64,000 nucleotides of DNA from Actinacidiphila yanglinensis. Its GTDB lineage: Bacteria; Actinomycetota; Actinomycetes; Streptomycetales; Streptomycetaceae. The stretch is taken from NCBI RefSeq assembly GCF_900107965.1, contig NZ_FNVU01000004.1:62001-126000 (forward strand). Direction: 5' to 3'. Of this stretch, positions 34,062-42,447 are shown piece by piece. The first letter of the stretch is position 1; each line of letters starts with the position of its first letter. The position numbers were made by a program, and so were the translations under genes. Under the pieces are notes generated by a model. It did no database searches, was not told where the DNA came from, and saw nothing but the letters and a program-made list of their open reading frames with translations.

Positions 34062-35396
34062 CTACCGCGCGGGGTGGTGTCCTGCCGTCTGCAGATGCGG
34101 CAGTTCCGGTGTGTCGCTGCCCAGCGGGACCGAGGCGGACCGCACCAGGCCGAGCTGCACCGCCTGCCGGGGCAGGATCGCGTCGAGCAGCCAGTCCGCG
34201 GCCACCCTGACCCGGTTCCCCGGCATGGCCCACAGGTGGTAGCCGCGGGTCACGGCGCCGGCCGCGATGCCGGACAGCGGGACGCCGAGCGGGTTGGCCG
34301 CGGCTTGGACGCCCCCGAGGTCGACGACGAAGCCGAGGTCGTGGTGCCGGTAGGCGCGCGCCTCGCCGTGCCCGTAGGAGGCCGCGATGTTGCGGGCGAG
34401 CACCTTGCCCTGGCGTCCGGCGTGCTGGGCGGTCATCGGCGTGTACGACCCGGGCCGGGTCGCGTCCGGCACGGCCGCGGCGTCGCCCGCGGCGTACACC
34501 TCCGGGTGGCCGGGGACCCGCAGGTCCGGGCCGACCACCAGCCGGCCCTTCACGGTGGACAGCCCGACGTCGTCGACCAGCGGGTCGGGGCGCACCCCGA
34601 CGCACCAGATGAGGCTGCGGGTCGCGACGGTCTCCCCGGTACTGAGCAGCACCCCGCGTGCGGTGGCCTCCTTCACCGTCTGCCCGGTGCGCACCTCCAC
34701 GCCGCGGCGGCGCAGCACCCGGTCGGCGGTCCGCGACAGCCGCGGGTCGAGTTCCGGCAGCACCCGGTCGGCGATGTCGAGCAGCAGCCAGCGCGGCGGG
34801 TCCCGGTAGCGCAGCACCCGGTGCCGGCGGACCATCGCGTCGGTGTAGAGCTTGCCCTGGGCGGCCACCTCGGTGCCGGTGTAGCCCGCGCCGACCACCA
34901 CGAAGGTGCAGCGGTCCGCGCACTCCTCGGGGTCGTCGGTGCCGCCGGCCAGTTCTATCTGGCGGGTGATGTGGTCGCGCAGGTAGAGGGCCTCCGGCAT
35001 GCCCCGGTAGCCGTGCGCGTGCTCGGTGATGCCCGGGATGGGCAGCAGCCGGTTGACGCTCCCCACGGTGAGCACCAGCCGGTCGTAGGACATGCTGCCC
35101 CGGTCGCCCTCCGGCCCGACGTACGACACCTCGCGCCGGTCCAGGTCCACCCGGTCGACCTCGCCGAGCACCAGCCGGGCCCGCCGCAGCGTGCCCGGGA
35201 GCGACACCGTGACGCGGCGGGGCTCCAGCACGCCGGACGACACCTGCGGCAGCAGCGGCAGGTAGAGGAAGTAGTCCGTGGGGTTGATCAGCACGACCTC
35301 GATCTCCTCGCGGAGACCGCGGTGGCGCAGCAGCGCCCTGGCCGCGTCGTACCCGGCGAATCCGGCGCCGACGACGAGAACACGGGATCGGGACAT
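34062..35396 (-). CDS. Type II NADH dehydrogenase-like FAD oxidoreductase
   Basis: A 444-residue pyridine-nucleotide-disulfide-type flavoprotein. FAD site VLVVGAGFAGYDAARAL at the N-terminus; NAD site CTFVVVGAGYTGTEVAAQ near residue 165; second FAD motif VYAAGDAAAVPD; then YTPMTAQHAGRQGKVLARNI, typical of NDH-2 and related quinone reductases. A C-terminal amphipathic/hydrophobic region (YHLWAMPGNRVRVAADWLLD) fits membrane attachment. It would pass electrons from NADH to the quinone pool without pumping protons. ATG 35396 has GAAGGGAG upstream. It is divergent from an orphan cytochrome b gene, suggesting a shared respiratory role. Confidence 0.87.
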   Translation of the reverse strand: MSRSRVLVVGAGFAGYDAARALLRHRGLREEIEVVLINPTDYFLYLPLLPQVSSGVLEPRRVTVSLPGTLRRARLVLGEVDRVDLDRREVSYVGPEGDRGSMSYDRLVLTVGSVNRLLPIPGITEHAHGYRGMPEALYLRDHITRQIELAGGTDDPEECADRCTFVVVGAGYTGTEVAAQGKLYTDAMVRRHRVLRYRDPPRWLLLDIADRVLPELDPRLSRTADRVLRRRGVEVRTGQTVKEATARGVLLSTGETVATRSLIWCVGVRPDPLVDDVGLSTVKGRLVVGPDLRVPGHPEVYAAGDAAAVPDATRPGSYTPMTAQHAGRQGKVLARNIAASYGHGEARAYRHHDLGFVVDLGGVQAAANPLGVPLSGIAAGAVTRGYHLWAMPGNRVRVAADWLLDAILPRQAVQLGLVRSASVPLGSDTPELPHLQTAGHHPAR

Positions 35397-35617
35397 GGAT
35401 GCTCCCTTCCTTGTCCCCCAGGTGCCCTTATGTCGCACGTGCCCGGAAATGTGCGGGAGAAAACGGGCCGGGGCGGAAGACGGGGGACGAGGTCGGCGTG
35501 GCGCCGCCGCCCCTGAGCCCGGCCCGGCGGCAAAACGGACATAATGAACGGCCGCCCGCCGTCGCGGAACCCTCGGGCCGCCGCGTCCGTCGCCGATTGA
35601 TCCATCGGGAGCCGACC

Positions 35618-37312
35618 GTGCCCGATCCCGCCGCGCACCCTGCCGTGAAGCCGCCCGCTCCCGCTGCCGCGCCCGCTCCCGTCGCGGGCGAGCGGATCGC
35701 CGACTGGATGAACTCCCGGACCGGCATGTACCAGCGGTTCAGGGGCACGATGCGCAGGACGTTCCCGGACCACTGGTCGTTCATGCTCGGGGAGATCTGC
35801 CTCTACAGCTTCGTGCTGCTCGTGGTGACCGGCGTCTACCTCACGTTCTTCTTCCAGCCGTCGATGCACACGGTCGTCTACCACGGGAGCTACGTCCCGC
35901 TGCAGGGCATCCGGATGTCCGAGGCGTACCAGTCGGCGCTGCACATCAGCTTCGACGTGCGCGGCGGTCTGCTGATCCGGCAGATGCACCACTGGGCGGC
36001 CCTGATCCTGGTCGCCGGGATCCTCGTCCACATGATGCGGCACTTCTTCGGCGGATCGTTCCGCAATCCCCGCGAGATCATCTGGCTGGTGGGGTTCGCG
36101 CTCCTCCCGCTGACCCTCTTCGAAGGGCTGACCGGGTACGACCTCCCGGACGACCTGCTGTCCGGAACCGGGACCCACGTCGTCGAGGGAGGGCTGCTGT
36201 CGACCCCGCTGATCGGCACGTACCTCTCGATGTTCCTGTTCGGCGGGGAGTTCCCCGGCACCGCCTACGTGCCGCGCTTCAACTCCCTGCACGTGCTGGT
36301 GATCCCGGGGCTGATGGCGGCGCTGGTGACGGTGCACCTCCTGCTGCTCTTCCAGCACCGGCACACGCAGTACGCCGGGCCCGGGCGGACGGCCGGGAAC
36401 ACCGTCGGCCTGCCGTTCCTGTGGCTGCGCGCGGCGAAGTCCGGGGGTTTCTTCTTCCTCGTCTCCGGCGTGATCGCGCTGGTCGCCGCGCTCACCCAGA
36501 TCAACCCGATCTGGGCGTACGGCCCGTTCCGCCCCGACCAGGGATCCGCCGGGTCGCAGCCCGACTGGTACATGGGGTTCGCGGACGGCCTGACGCGCAT
36601 CATGCCGGGCTGGGAGATCCGGCTGTGGGGGCACACGCTGGTGCTCGGCGTGCTCGTGCCGCTGGTGGTGTTCGGCGGCGTGCTGGCGATCATCGGCGGG
36701 TACCCGCTGTTCGAGTCGTGGATCAGCGCCGACCGCTCCGAGCAGCACCTCCTCGACCGGCCGCGCAACCAGCCGGTGCGGACCGGGCTCGGAGCGGCGT
36801 GGATCACCCTCTACCTGCTGCTCCTCACGGCCGGCGGGAACGACGTCATCGCCACGCACTTCCACCTCTCGGTCAACGCGGTCACCTGGGCGGTCCGGGT
36901 GGGCATCCTCGTCCTGCCACCGGCGGTCTTCCTGCTCGCCAAGAGGGTCGCCCTCGGCCTCCAGCGGCGGGACCGCAACGCGGTGCTCCACGGCAGGGAG
37001 ACCGGCATCATCAGGCGCCTGCCGAGCGGCGAGTACCTGGAGATGCACTCCCTGCTGTCGCAGGAGCGGCTGCACAAGCTGACCGCCCACGACCAGCCCC
37101 CGCCCCTGAGCATCCCGCAGGCCGCCCCCGGCGAGGAGGAGCCGTCCGCCCCCCGCCCGTCCCGCCTCGTACGCCTGCAGGTGAGGCTGTCGCGGGCGAT
37201 GTACGGGGAGGGCAGCCGCATCGCGAAGGCGACGCCGGAGGAGTACCGGGCGCACCACCCGGTACGGAGGGAGAGTCCGGAGGAGGGGGAGGAGCAGCAG
37301 GACCGCGGCTAG
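35618..37312 (+). CDS. Cytochrome bc1 complex cytochrome b subunit, orphan copy
   Basis: A 564-residue actinobacterial-type cytochrome b (QcrB). GTG 35618 is chosen for the GGGAG site eight bases upstream. Haem ligands are visible in two His pairs spaced as expected: RQMHHWAALILVAGILVHMM and HVLVIPGLMAALVTVHLLLL. Quinone-site segments PDDLLSGTGTHVV and GSQPDWYMGFADG, with 8-9 helices and a C-terminal extension, match qcrB. The usual neighbours qcrC and qcrA are absent, so this is a second, isolated copy. Its stop shares CTAG with the convergent cyclodeaminase-like gene. It may pair with the divergent NDH-2. Confidence 0.9.
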   Translation: MPDPAAHPAVKPPAPAAAPAPVAGERIADWMNSRTGMYQRFRGTMRRTFPDHWSFMLGEICLYSFVLLVVTGVYLTFFFQPSMHTVVYHGSYVPLQGIRMSEAYQSALHISFDVRGGLLIRQMHHWAALILVAGILVHMMRHFFGGSFRNPREIIWLVGFALLPLTLFEGLTGYDLPDDLLSGTGTHVVEGGLLSTPLIGTYLSMFLFGGEFPGTAYVPRFNSLHVLVIPGLMAALVTVHLLLLFQHRHTQYAGPGRTAGNTVGLPFLWLRAAKSGGFFFLVSGVIALVAALTQINPIWAYGPFRPDQGSAGSQPDWYMGFADGLTRIMPGWEIRLWGHTLVLGVLVPLVVFGGVLAIIGGYPLFESWISADRSEQHLLDRPRNQPVRTGLGAAWITLYLLLLTAGGNDVIATHFHLSVNAVTWAVRVGILVLPPAVFLLAKRVALGLQRRDRNAVLHGRETGIIRRLPSGEYLEMHSLLSQERLHKLTAHDQPPPLSIPQAAPGEEEPSAPRPSRLVRLQVRLSRAMYGEGSRIAKATPEEYRAHHPVRRESPEEGEEQQDRG

Positions 37313-38313
37313 GGGGTGGCGCCGAGTTGTTCCTGGTGGGCGGCGTGGGCCACGCGGGCCGCGGCGACGTCGAGGGCGGCGTGGCCGGTGGACTTGAACA
37401 GGGTCAGCTCGGCGGGGTCCCGGCGACCCGGCCGGGTGCCGGCCAGCACGGAACCGACGAGGGTGAGCCGGGCGGGGTCGGCGCCCTGCAGTTCGTGGGC
37501 GCCGGCCGGCGGGGGTGAGGTGACGGCGCCGTCCCACTCGGCGAAGAGCCGCGCGTCGCGGACGGTGGCCGCGTCGACCTCCCACCCGCCCGAGCCGCCG
37601 ACGGACCCGACGTGGGCGCCCGGACGCAGCCACGCGCGGTCGAGTACGGGTGCGCGCGCCGCGGTGCAGCACAGCACGGCGTCGGCCGCGCGGACCGCCG
37701 ACTCGACGGAGGCCGCGGCGGCGACCCCGTGCCGCCCGGCCAGCTCGCGGGTACGGTCCGGGTCGCGGCCGGCGAGCGTGACGGACGGGGTCGCGCCGGC
37801 GGCCCAGGGGCGCCGGCGCCCCGGGAGACCGTCCTCGGGTGCGCCGAAGACGGCTGACAGCAGCGTGAGTTGGGCGTCGGCCTGGGCGCCGGTGCCGATC
37901 ACCGTGATGCGGGCGGTGTCCGGGCGGGCCAGCGCCAGCAGGGCGGCGGTCGCGGTCGCGGCGGTCCGCAGGGCGGTCAGCGGCTCGGCGTCGACCAGGG
38001 TGAGCAGCCGCCCGTCCGTCTCGTCGAACAGGGCGACGACGCCCTGGTGCGCGGTGCGCCCCGGGCGGGCCGGATCGTCGAAGACGCTGACCAGTTTGGC
38101 GGCCAGGCCGAGGCCGGGCACGTAGGCGGGCATCGTCCCGAGCAGGCCGTACGGCCCGAAGGCGGCGATGCGTGGCGGCGCGGAGACGGTCCCGGCGGCG
38201 ACGGCCGTCAGCGCGGTGCCGACCGCGTCGAGCAGCCGCAGCGGGTCGAGCGCGGCCACCGTGGCGTCGTGGTCGAGGACGGCCGGCGCGTGGGCGGGCC
38301 CCCGCGCGGTCAC
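37309..38313 (-). CDS. Ornithine cyclodeaminase / mu-crystallin family protein
   Basis: A 334-residue NAD(P)-dependent protein from GTG 38313, overlapping the stop of the IclR gene (GTGA). The Rossmann motif VIGTGAQADAQLTLL is followed by VTLAGRDPDRTRELAGRHG; the N-terminal block GTVSAPPRIAAFGPYG and LVDAEPLTALRTAATA are characteristic. Family members are ornithine cyclodeaminases, alanine dehydrogenases or ketimine reductases. Lack of arginine-catabolism genes and linkage to an amidohydrolase and a dipeptidase favour a role in degrading an unusual amino-acid derivative, such as ketimine reduction. That is inference. Confidence 0.87.
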   Translation of the reverse strand: MTARGPAHAPAVLDHDATVAALDPLRLLDAVGTALTAVAAGTVSAPPRIAAFGPYGLLGTMPAYVPGLGLAAKLVSVFDDPARPGRTAHQGVVALFDETDGRLLTLVDAEPLTALRTAATATAALLALARPDTARITVIGTGAQADAQLTLLSAVFGAPEDGLPGRRRPWAAGATPSVTLAGRDPDRTRELAGRHGVAAAASVESAVRAADAVLCCTAARAPVLDRAWLRPGAHVGSVGGSGGWEVDAATVRDARLFAEWDGAVTSPPPAGAHELQGADPARLTLVGSVLAGTRPGRRDPAELTLFKSTGHAALDVAAARVAHAAHQEQLGATP

Positions 38314-39065
38314 CGCGCACCGCCCGGCATGCCCAGGGCGGCGGCCAACTCGTCGCTGGCCGAACGCAGTTCGCCCTGCAGCCGGAGCAGGTTCGGCTCC
38401 TCGAACTCGGGTGCCGGGCCGACCAGGGTCAGCGCGCAGGGCGGCCGGCCGTCCGGTGCGTGGACGGCGCGGCTGAGGGAGGCCACCATCCGCTGGGTAC
38501 GGCCGATCTGGACGCCCCAGCCGGTGCGGGCCGCGCGGTCCAGGTCGGCGAGGAGTCCGTCGGGGCCCTCCAGGGGATGGCCCGCGGCGACCGCCGCCGC
38601 CAGGTAGGGGGCGCGGGCCCGCTCGTCCATCGCGGCGACCAGGGCCAGCGGACCGGCGAAGCGGTGCACCGGCAGCAGCCCGTCGCGGAGGTCGCTGATC
38701 ATCTCCAGCCGTTCGGGCCGGACCACGTCGACCACGCGGGACCGGTCCTCCTCGGGGACCTGGAGATTGACCATCATCGACGTGGCCGCGGACAGGCGTT
38801 CCAGCACCGGGCGGGCGATGCCGACCAGGGAGTGCGCCGCGGTGGCCCGGGAGAGTTGGAGCACGACGGTGCCCGGCAGGTAGCGGTCGCCGATGCGCAT
38901 GATCCAGCCGCGCCGGACCAGGTCGGCCAGCACCCGGTGGGCGGTCGGCCGTTGCAGGCCCAGGGGATCGGCGACCTCGCTGAGCCGCAGCGGCCGGTCG
39001 GACCGGGCGACGGCCTCCACCAGGTCCAGGGCCTTGTCCACGGCGGAGTTGCCGGACGCGGGCAT
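38310..39065 (-). CDS. IclR family transcriptional regulator
   Basis: A 251-residue regulator. The N-terminal winged helix (about 5-70) reads AVDKALDLVEAVARSDRPLR, then SEVADPLGLQRPTAHRVLAD and MRIGDRYLPG. The C-terminal GAF-like effector domain (about 80-245) includes RPVLERLSAATSMMVNL and LALVAAMDERARAPYLA. It is transcribed with the cyclodeaminase-like gene and divergent from the amidohydrolase/dipeptidase pair, so it most likely controls this whole catabolic cluster in response to a carboxylate effector. Confidence 0.9.
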   Translation of the reverse strand: MPASGNSAVDKALDLVEAVARSDRPLRLSEVADPLGLQRPTAHRVLADLVRRGWIMRIGDRYLPGTVVLQLSRATAAHSLVGIARPVLERLSAATSMMVNLQVPEEDRSRVVDVVRPERLEMISDLRDGLLPVHRFAGPLALVAAMDERARAPYLAAAVAAGHPLEGPDGLLADLDRAARTGWGVQIGRTQRMVASLSRAVHAPDGRPPCALTLVGPAPEFEEPNLLRLQGELRSASDELAAALGMPGGAR

Positions 39066-39218
39066 GGAGCGGGTCCTCTCGTTGTCGCGCGGTTCTCGGG
39101 TGCGGGTGCGGGTGCGTATGCGCGGGGTCGGGGTCGGGTCCGGTCCGTCCGGTCAGGGCGCGGGGCGCGAGGTCGGGCCTACCCGGCCCGCTCCGGGGGC
39201 GGGTAGGGTGAGCGCTGT

Positions 39219-39250
39219 TCCGTACAGCGGACTCCCTGTTGCAAGCAATG
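39219..39250. promoter_or_regulatory. Candidate IclR operator upstream of the amidohydrolase
   Basis: TCCG (39219-39222) and CGGA (39228-39231) are inverted around TACAG, and TTGC-AA-GCAA follows at 39239-39248. The two elements lie 35-65 bases before the amidohydrolase start, in an AT-richer patch. Position fits IclR-type control. Confidence 0.42.
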
Positions 39251-39282
39251 TAACAGCCCGGGTCTGGAGGGAGAACCCACCC

Positions 39283-40698
39283 ATGAGTGACGAGCCCGTC
39301 CCGGCCCCGACGCCGTTCGCCCCGGCACCCGCCGGCGCCGTGGTCCTCTACCGCGGCGCGACCGTCATCGACGGCACCGGCGCCCCGGGCCGACCCGGGA
39401 CCACGGTCGTCGTCGACGGCGAGCGGATCGTCGAGGTCGCCGCCGACGCCGAGGTCGACCCCGCCGACTACGCGGGCGCCGAACTCGTGGACCTCGCCGG
39501 CGCGTTCCTCATCCCCGGGCTGATCGACTCGCACCAGCACCTGGCGACCCCGCCCAACCGCCCGGTCGCCGAGGCCGTGTTGCGCCGCGACTTGTTCGGC
39601 GGCGTCACCACCGCCCGCGACATGGCCGACGACCTGCGCCAGGTCGGCGACCTCGCACGCGCCGCGCGGGTCGGCGAGATCGCCGCGCCCGACCTGTACT
39701 ACGCCGCGCTGATGGCCGGTCCGACCTTCTTCGACGACCCGCGGACGTGGCAGGTCTCCCAGGGCGCGGTACCGGGGAGGAACCCCTGGATGCAGGCGGT
39801 GGACGAGGGCACCGACCTCCCGCTCGCCGTCGCCATGGCCCGCGGCACCTCCGCCACCGCCGTCAAGATCTACGCCGACCTGCCGGCCGACCGCGTCGCC
39901 GCCATCGCCGCGGAGGCGCACCGGCAGGGCCTGCTGGTCTGGGCGCACGCCACCGTCTTCCCGGCCCGCCCGGGAGAGGTGGTCGCCGCCGGTGCCGACA
40001 GCGTCTCGCACGTCACGTTGCTCGTCCACGAGGCCACCGAGGGCCCGCTGGTCCGCTACAGGACCAAGCCCCCGCTCGACGAGGCCCGGTTCGCCGGCGG
40101 TGACGACCCCGCGATCGAGGCCCTGTTCGGGGCGATGCGCGAGCGCGGCACCATCCTGGACGCCACCGCCTCGATGTGGGGCCGGATCGCCGCCGCCGGC
40201 GGGGACGCCGAGGACGCGCGGCAACGCGCCCTCGCCCAGGACACCGTCTCCGCCGCGCTCACCGCCCAGGCGCACCGTGCCGGGGTGGAGATCTCCACCG
40301 GCACCGACAGCGACCCGGACCTCACCCTCGACTGGCCGCCCCTGCATGACGAGTTGGTGTACCTGCACGAACGCTGCGGCATGACGCCGTTGCAGGTCCT
40401 CCGCAGCGCCACCCTGATCGGCGCGCGCAGCCTGGGCGGGGCGGACGAGCGCGGCACCGTGGAGGAGGGGAAGCTCGCCGACCTGGTCGTGCTCGACGCC
40501 GACCCGGCGGCCGACCTGGCAGCGGCACTGCGCAGCGTTCGTACGGTCGTCAAGCGCGGGTGCAGACACAACCGTTCGGACTTCGAGCGGTCCGGCGCCA
40601 CCAGCGGCCGGGCAGGTACGGCGGACACCGCGACGGCGATCGCCGGGACGGTGGAGGCTCCGAAGACGGAGGACCCGAAGACGGAGGACCCGAAGTGA
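39283..40698 (+). CDS. Amidohydrolase-superfamily protein (imidazolonepropionase/prolidase-like)
   Basis: A 471-residue metal-dependent hydrolase. Metal ligands are complete: PGLIDSHQHL (H-x-H), AVKIYAD (bridging Lys), VWAHATV, DSVSHVTLL and STGTDSDPD. The N-terminal YRGATVIDGTG and the C-terminal GTVEEGKLADLVVLDADP form the usual beta-sandwich. The group includes imidazolonepropionase and peptide-type amidohydrolases. ATG 39283 follows GGAGGGAG. The last 40 residues are a hydrophilic tail with a duplicated KTEDP. Coupled to the M19-like gene by GTGA overlap, so the two should act in one pathway. Confidence 0.89.
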   Translation: MSDEPVPAPTPFAPAPAGAVVLYRGATVIDGTGAPGRPGTTVVVDGERIVEVAADAEVDPADYAGAELVDLAGAFLIPGLIDSHQHLATPPNRPVAEAVLRRDLFGGVTTARDMADDLRQVGDLARAARVGEIAAPDLYYAALMAGPTFFDDPRTWQVSQGAVPGRNPWMQAVDEGTDLPLAVAMARGTSATAVKIYADLPADRVAAIAAEAHRQGLLVWAHATVFPARPGEVVAAGADSVSHVTLLVHEATEGPLVRYRTKPPLDEARFAGGDDPAIEALFGAMRERGTILDATASMWGRIAAAGGDAEDARQRALAQDTVSAALTAQAHRAGVEISTGTDSDPDLTLDWPPLHDELVYLHERCGMTPLQVLRSATLIGARSLGGADERGTVEEGKLADLVVLDADPAADLAAALRSVRTVVKRGCRHNRSDFERSGATSGRAGTADTATAIAGTVEAPKTEDPKTEDPK

Positions 40699-41759
40699 GC
40701 ACGCCCACCCCGCTGATCGTCAACGCCCTCGGCGAGCTGCAGAACCCCAACGCCTCCTCCGAGACGGCCGGTTCGCTGGTCCAGAGCAGCAGCGACATCC
40801 GGGTCGACGCGCGCACCATCGCCGACGCCCGCGCTTCCGGGCTGACCGCCGTCACCATCACCCTCGGCTACACCCTCGGCGACATGGAGCCCTACCCGCA
40901 CACCCTCGCCGAGATCGGGGTCTGGGACCGCATCCTCCAGGAACACCGGGCGGACCTGCGCCAGGTCCGCACCGCCGGGGACATCCTCCGCGCCCGCGAA
41001 GAGGGCCGGATCGGTGTGGTCTACGGGTTCCAGAACGCCGTGGCCGTCGGCCAGGACCTCGACCGGGTGGGGGAGTTCGCCCGGCTCGGCGTCCGCGTCG
41101 TACAACTCACCTACAACCAGGCCAACCACATCGGCGACGGCTCCATGGCCGCCGGGAACCGCGGGCTCACCCCCTTCGGGCGCGAGCTCGTCGAGCGCCT
41201 GGGCGAGCACCACTTGATGGTCGACCTCTCGCACAGCGGCGAGAACACCTGCCTGGAGGCGGCCCGTTCGGCCACCGCACCCGTCTCGATCAACCACACG
41301 GGATGCCGGGCGCTGTGCGACCTGCCGCGCAACAAGACCGACGAGGAACTGCGCCTGGTCGCCGAGCGGGGCGGCTTCGTCGGGATCTACTTCATGCCGT
41401 TCCTCACCGCCTCCGGCCACCCCACCGCCGACGACGTGGTGGAGCACCTGGTGCACGCGGTGAACGTGTGCGGCGAGGACGCGGTCGGCATCGGCACCGA
41501 CGGCCCGGTCACCGCCATCGACGACCTGGACGTGTACCGGTCCGCGCTGGCCGAGCACGTGGCGGAGCGGCGGCGGGCCGGGGTCGGCGCCGCCGGCGAG
41601 CGCGCCGACACCTTCCCCTTCGTGGTGGACCTGCGCGGCGTCGACCAGTTCCGCACGCTCATCCGGCTGCTGGAGCGGCGCGGCTGGTCCGAGGAGCGCA
41701 TCGCCCGGGTGATGGGCGGGAACTTCGTCCGGTACGCCGAGCGGATCTGGGGGAACTGA
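40695..41759 (+). CDS. M19 membrane-dipeptidase-like protein lacking part of the metal site
   Basis: A 354-residue TIM-barrel protein of the renal/membrane dipeptidase family, from GTG 40695. Conserved: DLSHSGENT (H180), SINHTGCRALCDLPRNKTDE (H201), GIYFMPF, GIGTDGPV (D269) and MGGNFVRYAERIW. Not conserved: the N-terminal D-G-H-N-D motif is replaced by VNALGEL (about residues 9-15), and the bridging-Glu segment reads GFQNAVAVG with Gln113. Thus three of the usual zinc ligands are missing, which argues for a single-metal or altered activity. No signal peptide. It follows the amidohydrolase with four-base overlap. Confidence 0.86.
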   Translation: MSTPTPLIVNALGELQNPNASSETAGSLVQSSSDIRVDARTIADARASGLTAVTITLGYTLGDMEPYPHTLAEIGVWDRILQEHRADLRQVRTAGDILRAREEGRIGVVYGFQNAVAVGQDLDRVGEFARLGVRVVQLTYNQANHIGDGSMAAGNRGLTPFGRELVERLGEHHLMVDLSHSGENTCLEAARSATAPVSINHTGCRALCDLPRNKTDEELRLVAERGGFVGIYFMPFLTASGHPTADDVVEHLVHAVNVCGEDAVGIGTDGPVTAIDDLDVYRSALAEHVAERRRAGVGAAGERADTFPFVVDLRGVDQFRTLIRLLERRGWSEERIARVMGGNFVRYAERIWGN

Positions 41760-41965
41760 GCTCCCGCCCCGCGGGCCGGGCCGGGGAGGCCCCCCTGATG
41801 CGCACCACGGTCAGCCGGGCTGTTCCGGCTCTCCCCGCGCCCGCCTCACTCCTTCGCTCGACGGCGAATCGGTTCTGCTTGGGCCGGCCCGGTGACACCG
41901 CGAGACCTTGCCGATGACCAGGGAATACGGCGGACACGACGTTTACCGGAACACGCGAGGTCGAG

Positions 41966-42337
41966 ATGAAGCGTTGGGGAATTTCCGTCCTGGTGACCGC
42001 GACGGCCCTTGCCGTGAGCGGGGCCACTCTCGCCGCCGCGCAGGACGATGGCAGCGGAAAGCAGCGGTCGGCCCGGGCGGCGCGAGCGTCCGTCGGGCGC
42101 TACTGGGGCACCGACATCCCGGTCGGGCCGGGCCAGTACGCGACGGCGAGCGTGTCCTGTCCGGCAGGGATGGTGAGCACCGGCGGCGGAGGAGCCATCG
42201 GCGGCGGCAGCCAGAACGGCGGCGATCCGTTCTTCACCGGTTCCTACGGAGGCCCTGACAACTGGAACATCGGCGTGAAGAACACGGACAGCGTGACGCG
42301 GACCGTCAACGCCTTCGTGGTCTGCATCACCCCCTGA
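41966..42337 (+). CDS. Small secreted protein with CPAG / GGG motif
   Basis: A 123-residue exported protein. The signal peptide MKRWGISVLVTATALAVSG ends near LAAAQ. The mature part (about 90 residues) has two cysteines and the pattern VSCPAGMVSTGGGGAIGG, then PFFTGSYGG, WNIGVKN and NAFVVCITP, a small extracellular domain that recurs in streptomycete secreted proteins but has no function I know. Transcribed alone; convergent to gltD. Confidence 0.75.
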   Translation: MKRWGISVLVTATALAVSGATLAAAQDDGSGKQRSARAARASVGRYWGTDIPVGPGQYATASVSCPAGMVSTGGGGAIGGGSQNGGDPFFTGSYGGPDNWNIGVKNTDSVTRTVNAFVVCITP

Positions 42338-42392
42338 GATTCCCTGATCCGGGTGCCTCGGAGCCCTGGCGATGCCGCAGCCGCCGGTCCGT

Positions 42393-42407
42393 CCGCCGAA
42401 CAGGCGG
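42393..42407. terminator. Short hairpin between convergent genes
   Basis: CCGCC-GAACA-GGCGG (42393-42407), a 5-bp stem between the secreted-protein gene and the gltD end. A possible weak bidirectional terminator. Confidence 0.4.
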
Positions 42408-42447
42408 TCGGGCATGGTGGCCCTCACCCGGCGACTCTCCAGCGGTG

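Noticed and set aside
35288..38320. A 1010-codon minus-strand open frame over the cytochrome b and cyclodeaminase-like genes
   Set aside because: Low-complexity Arg/Pro/Gly composition with no domains, an antisense shadow.
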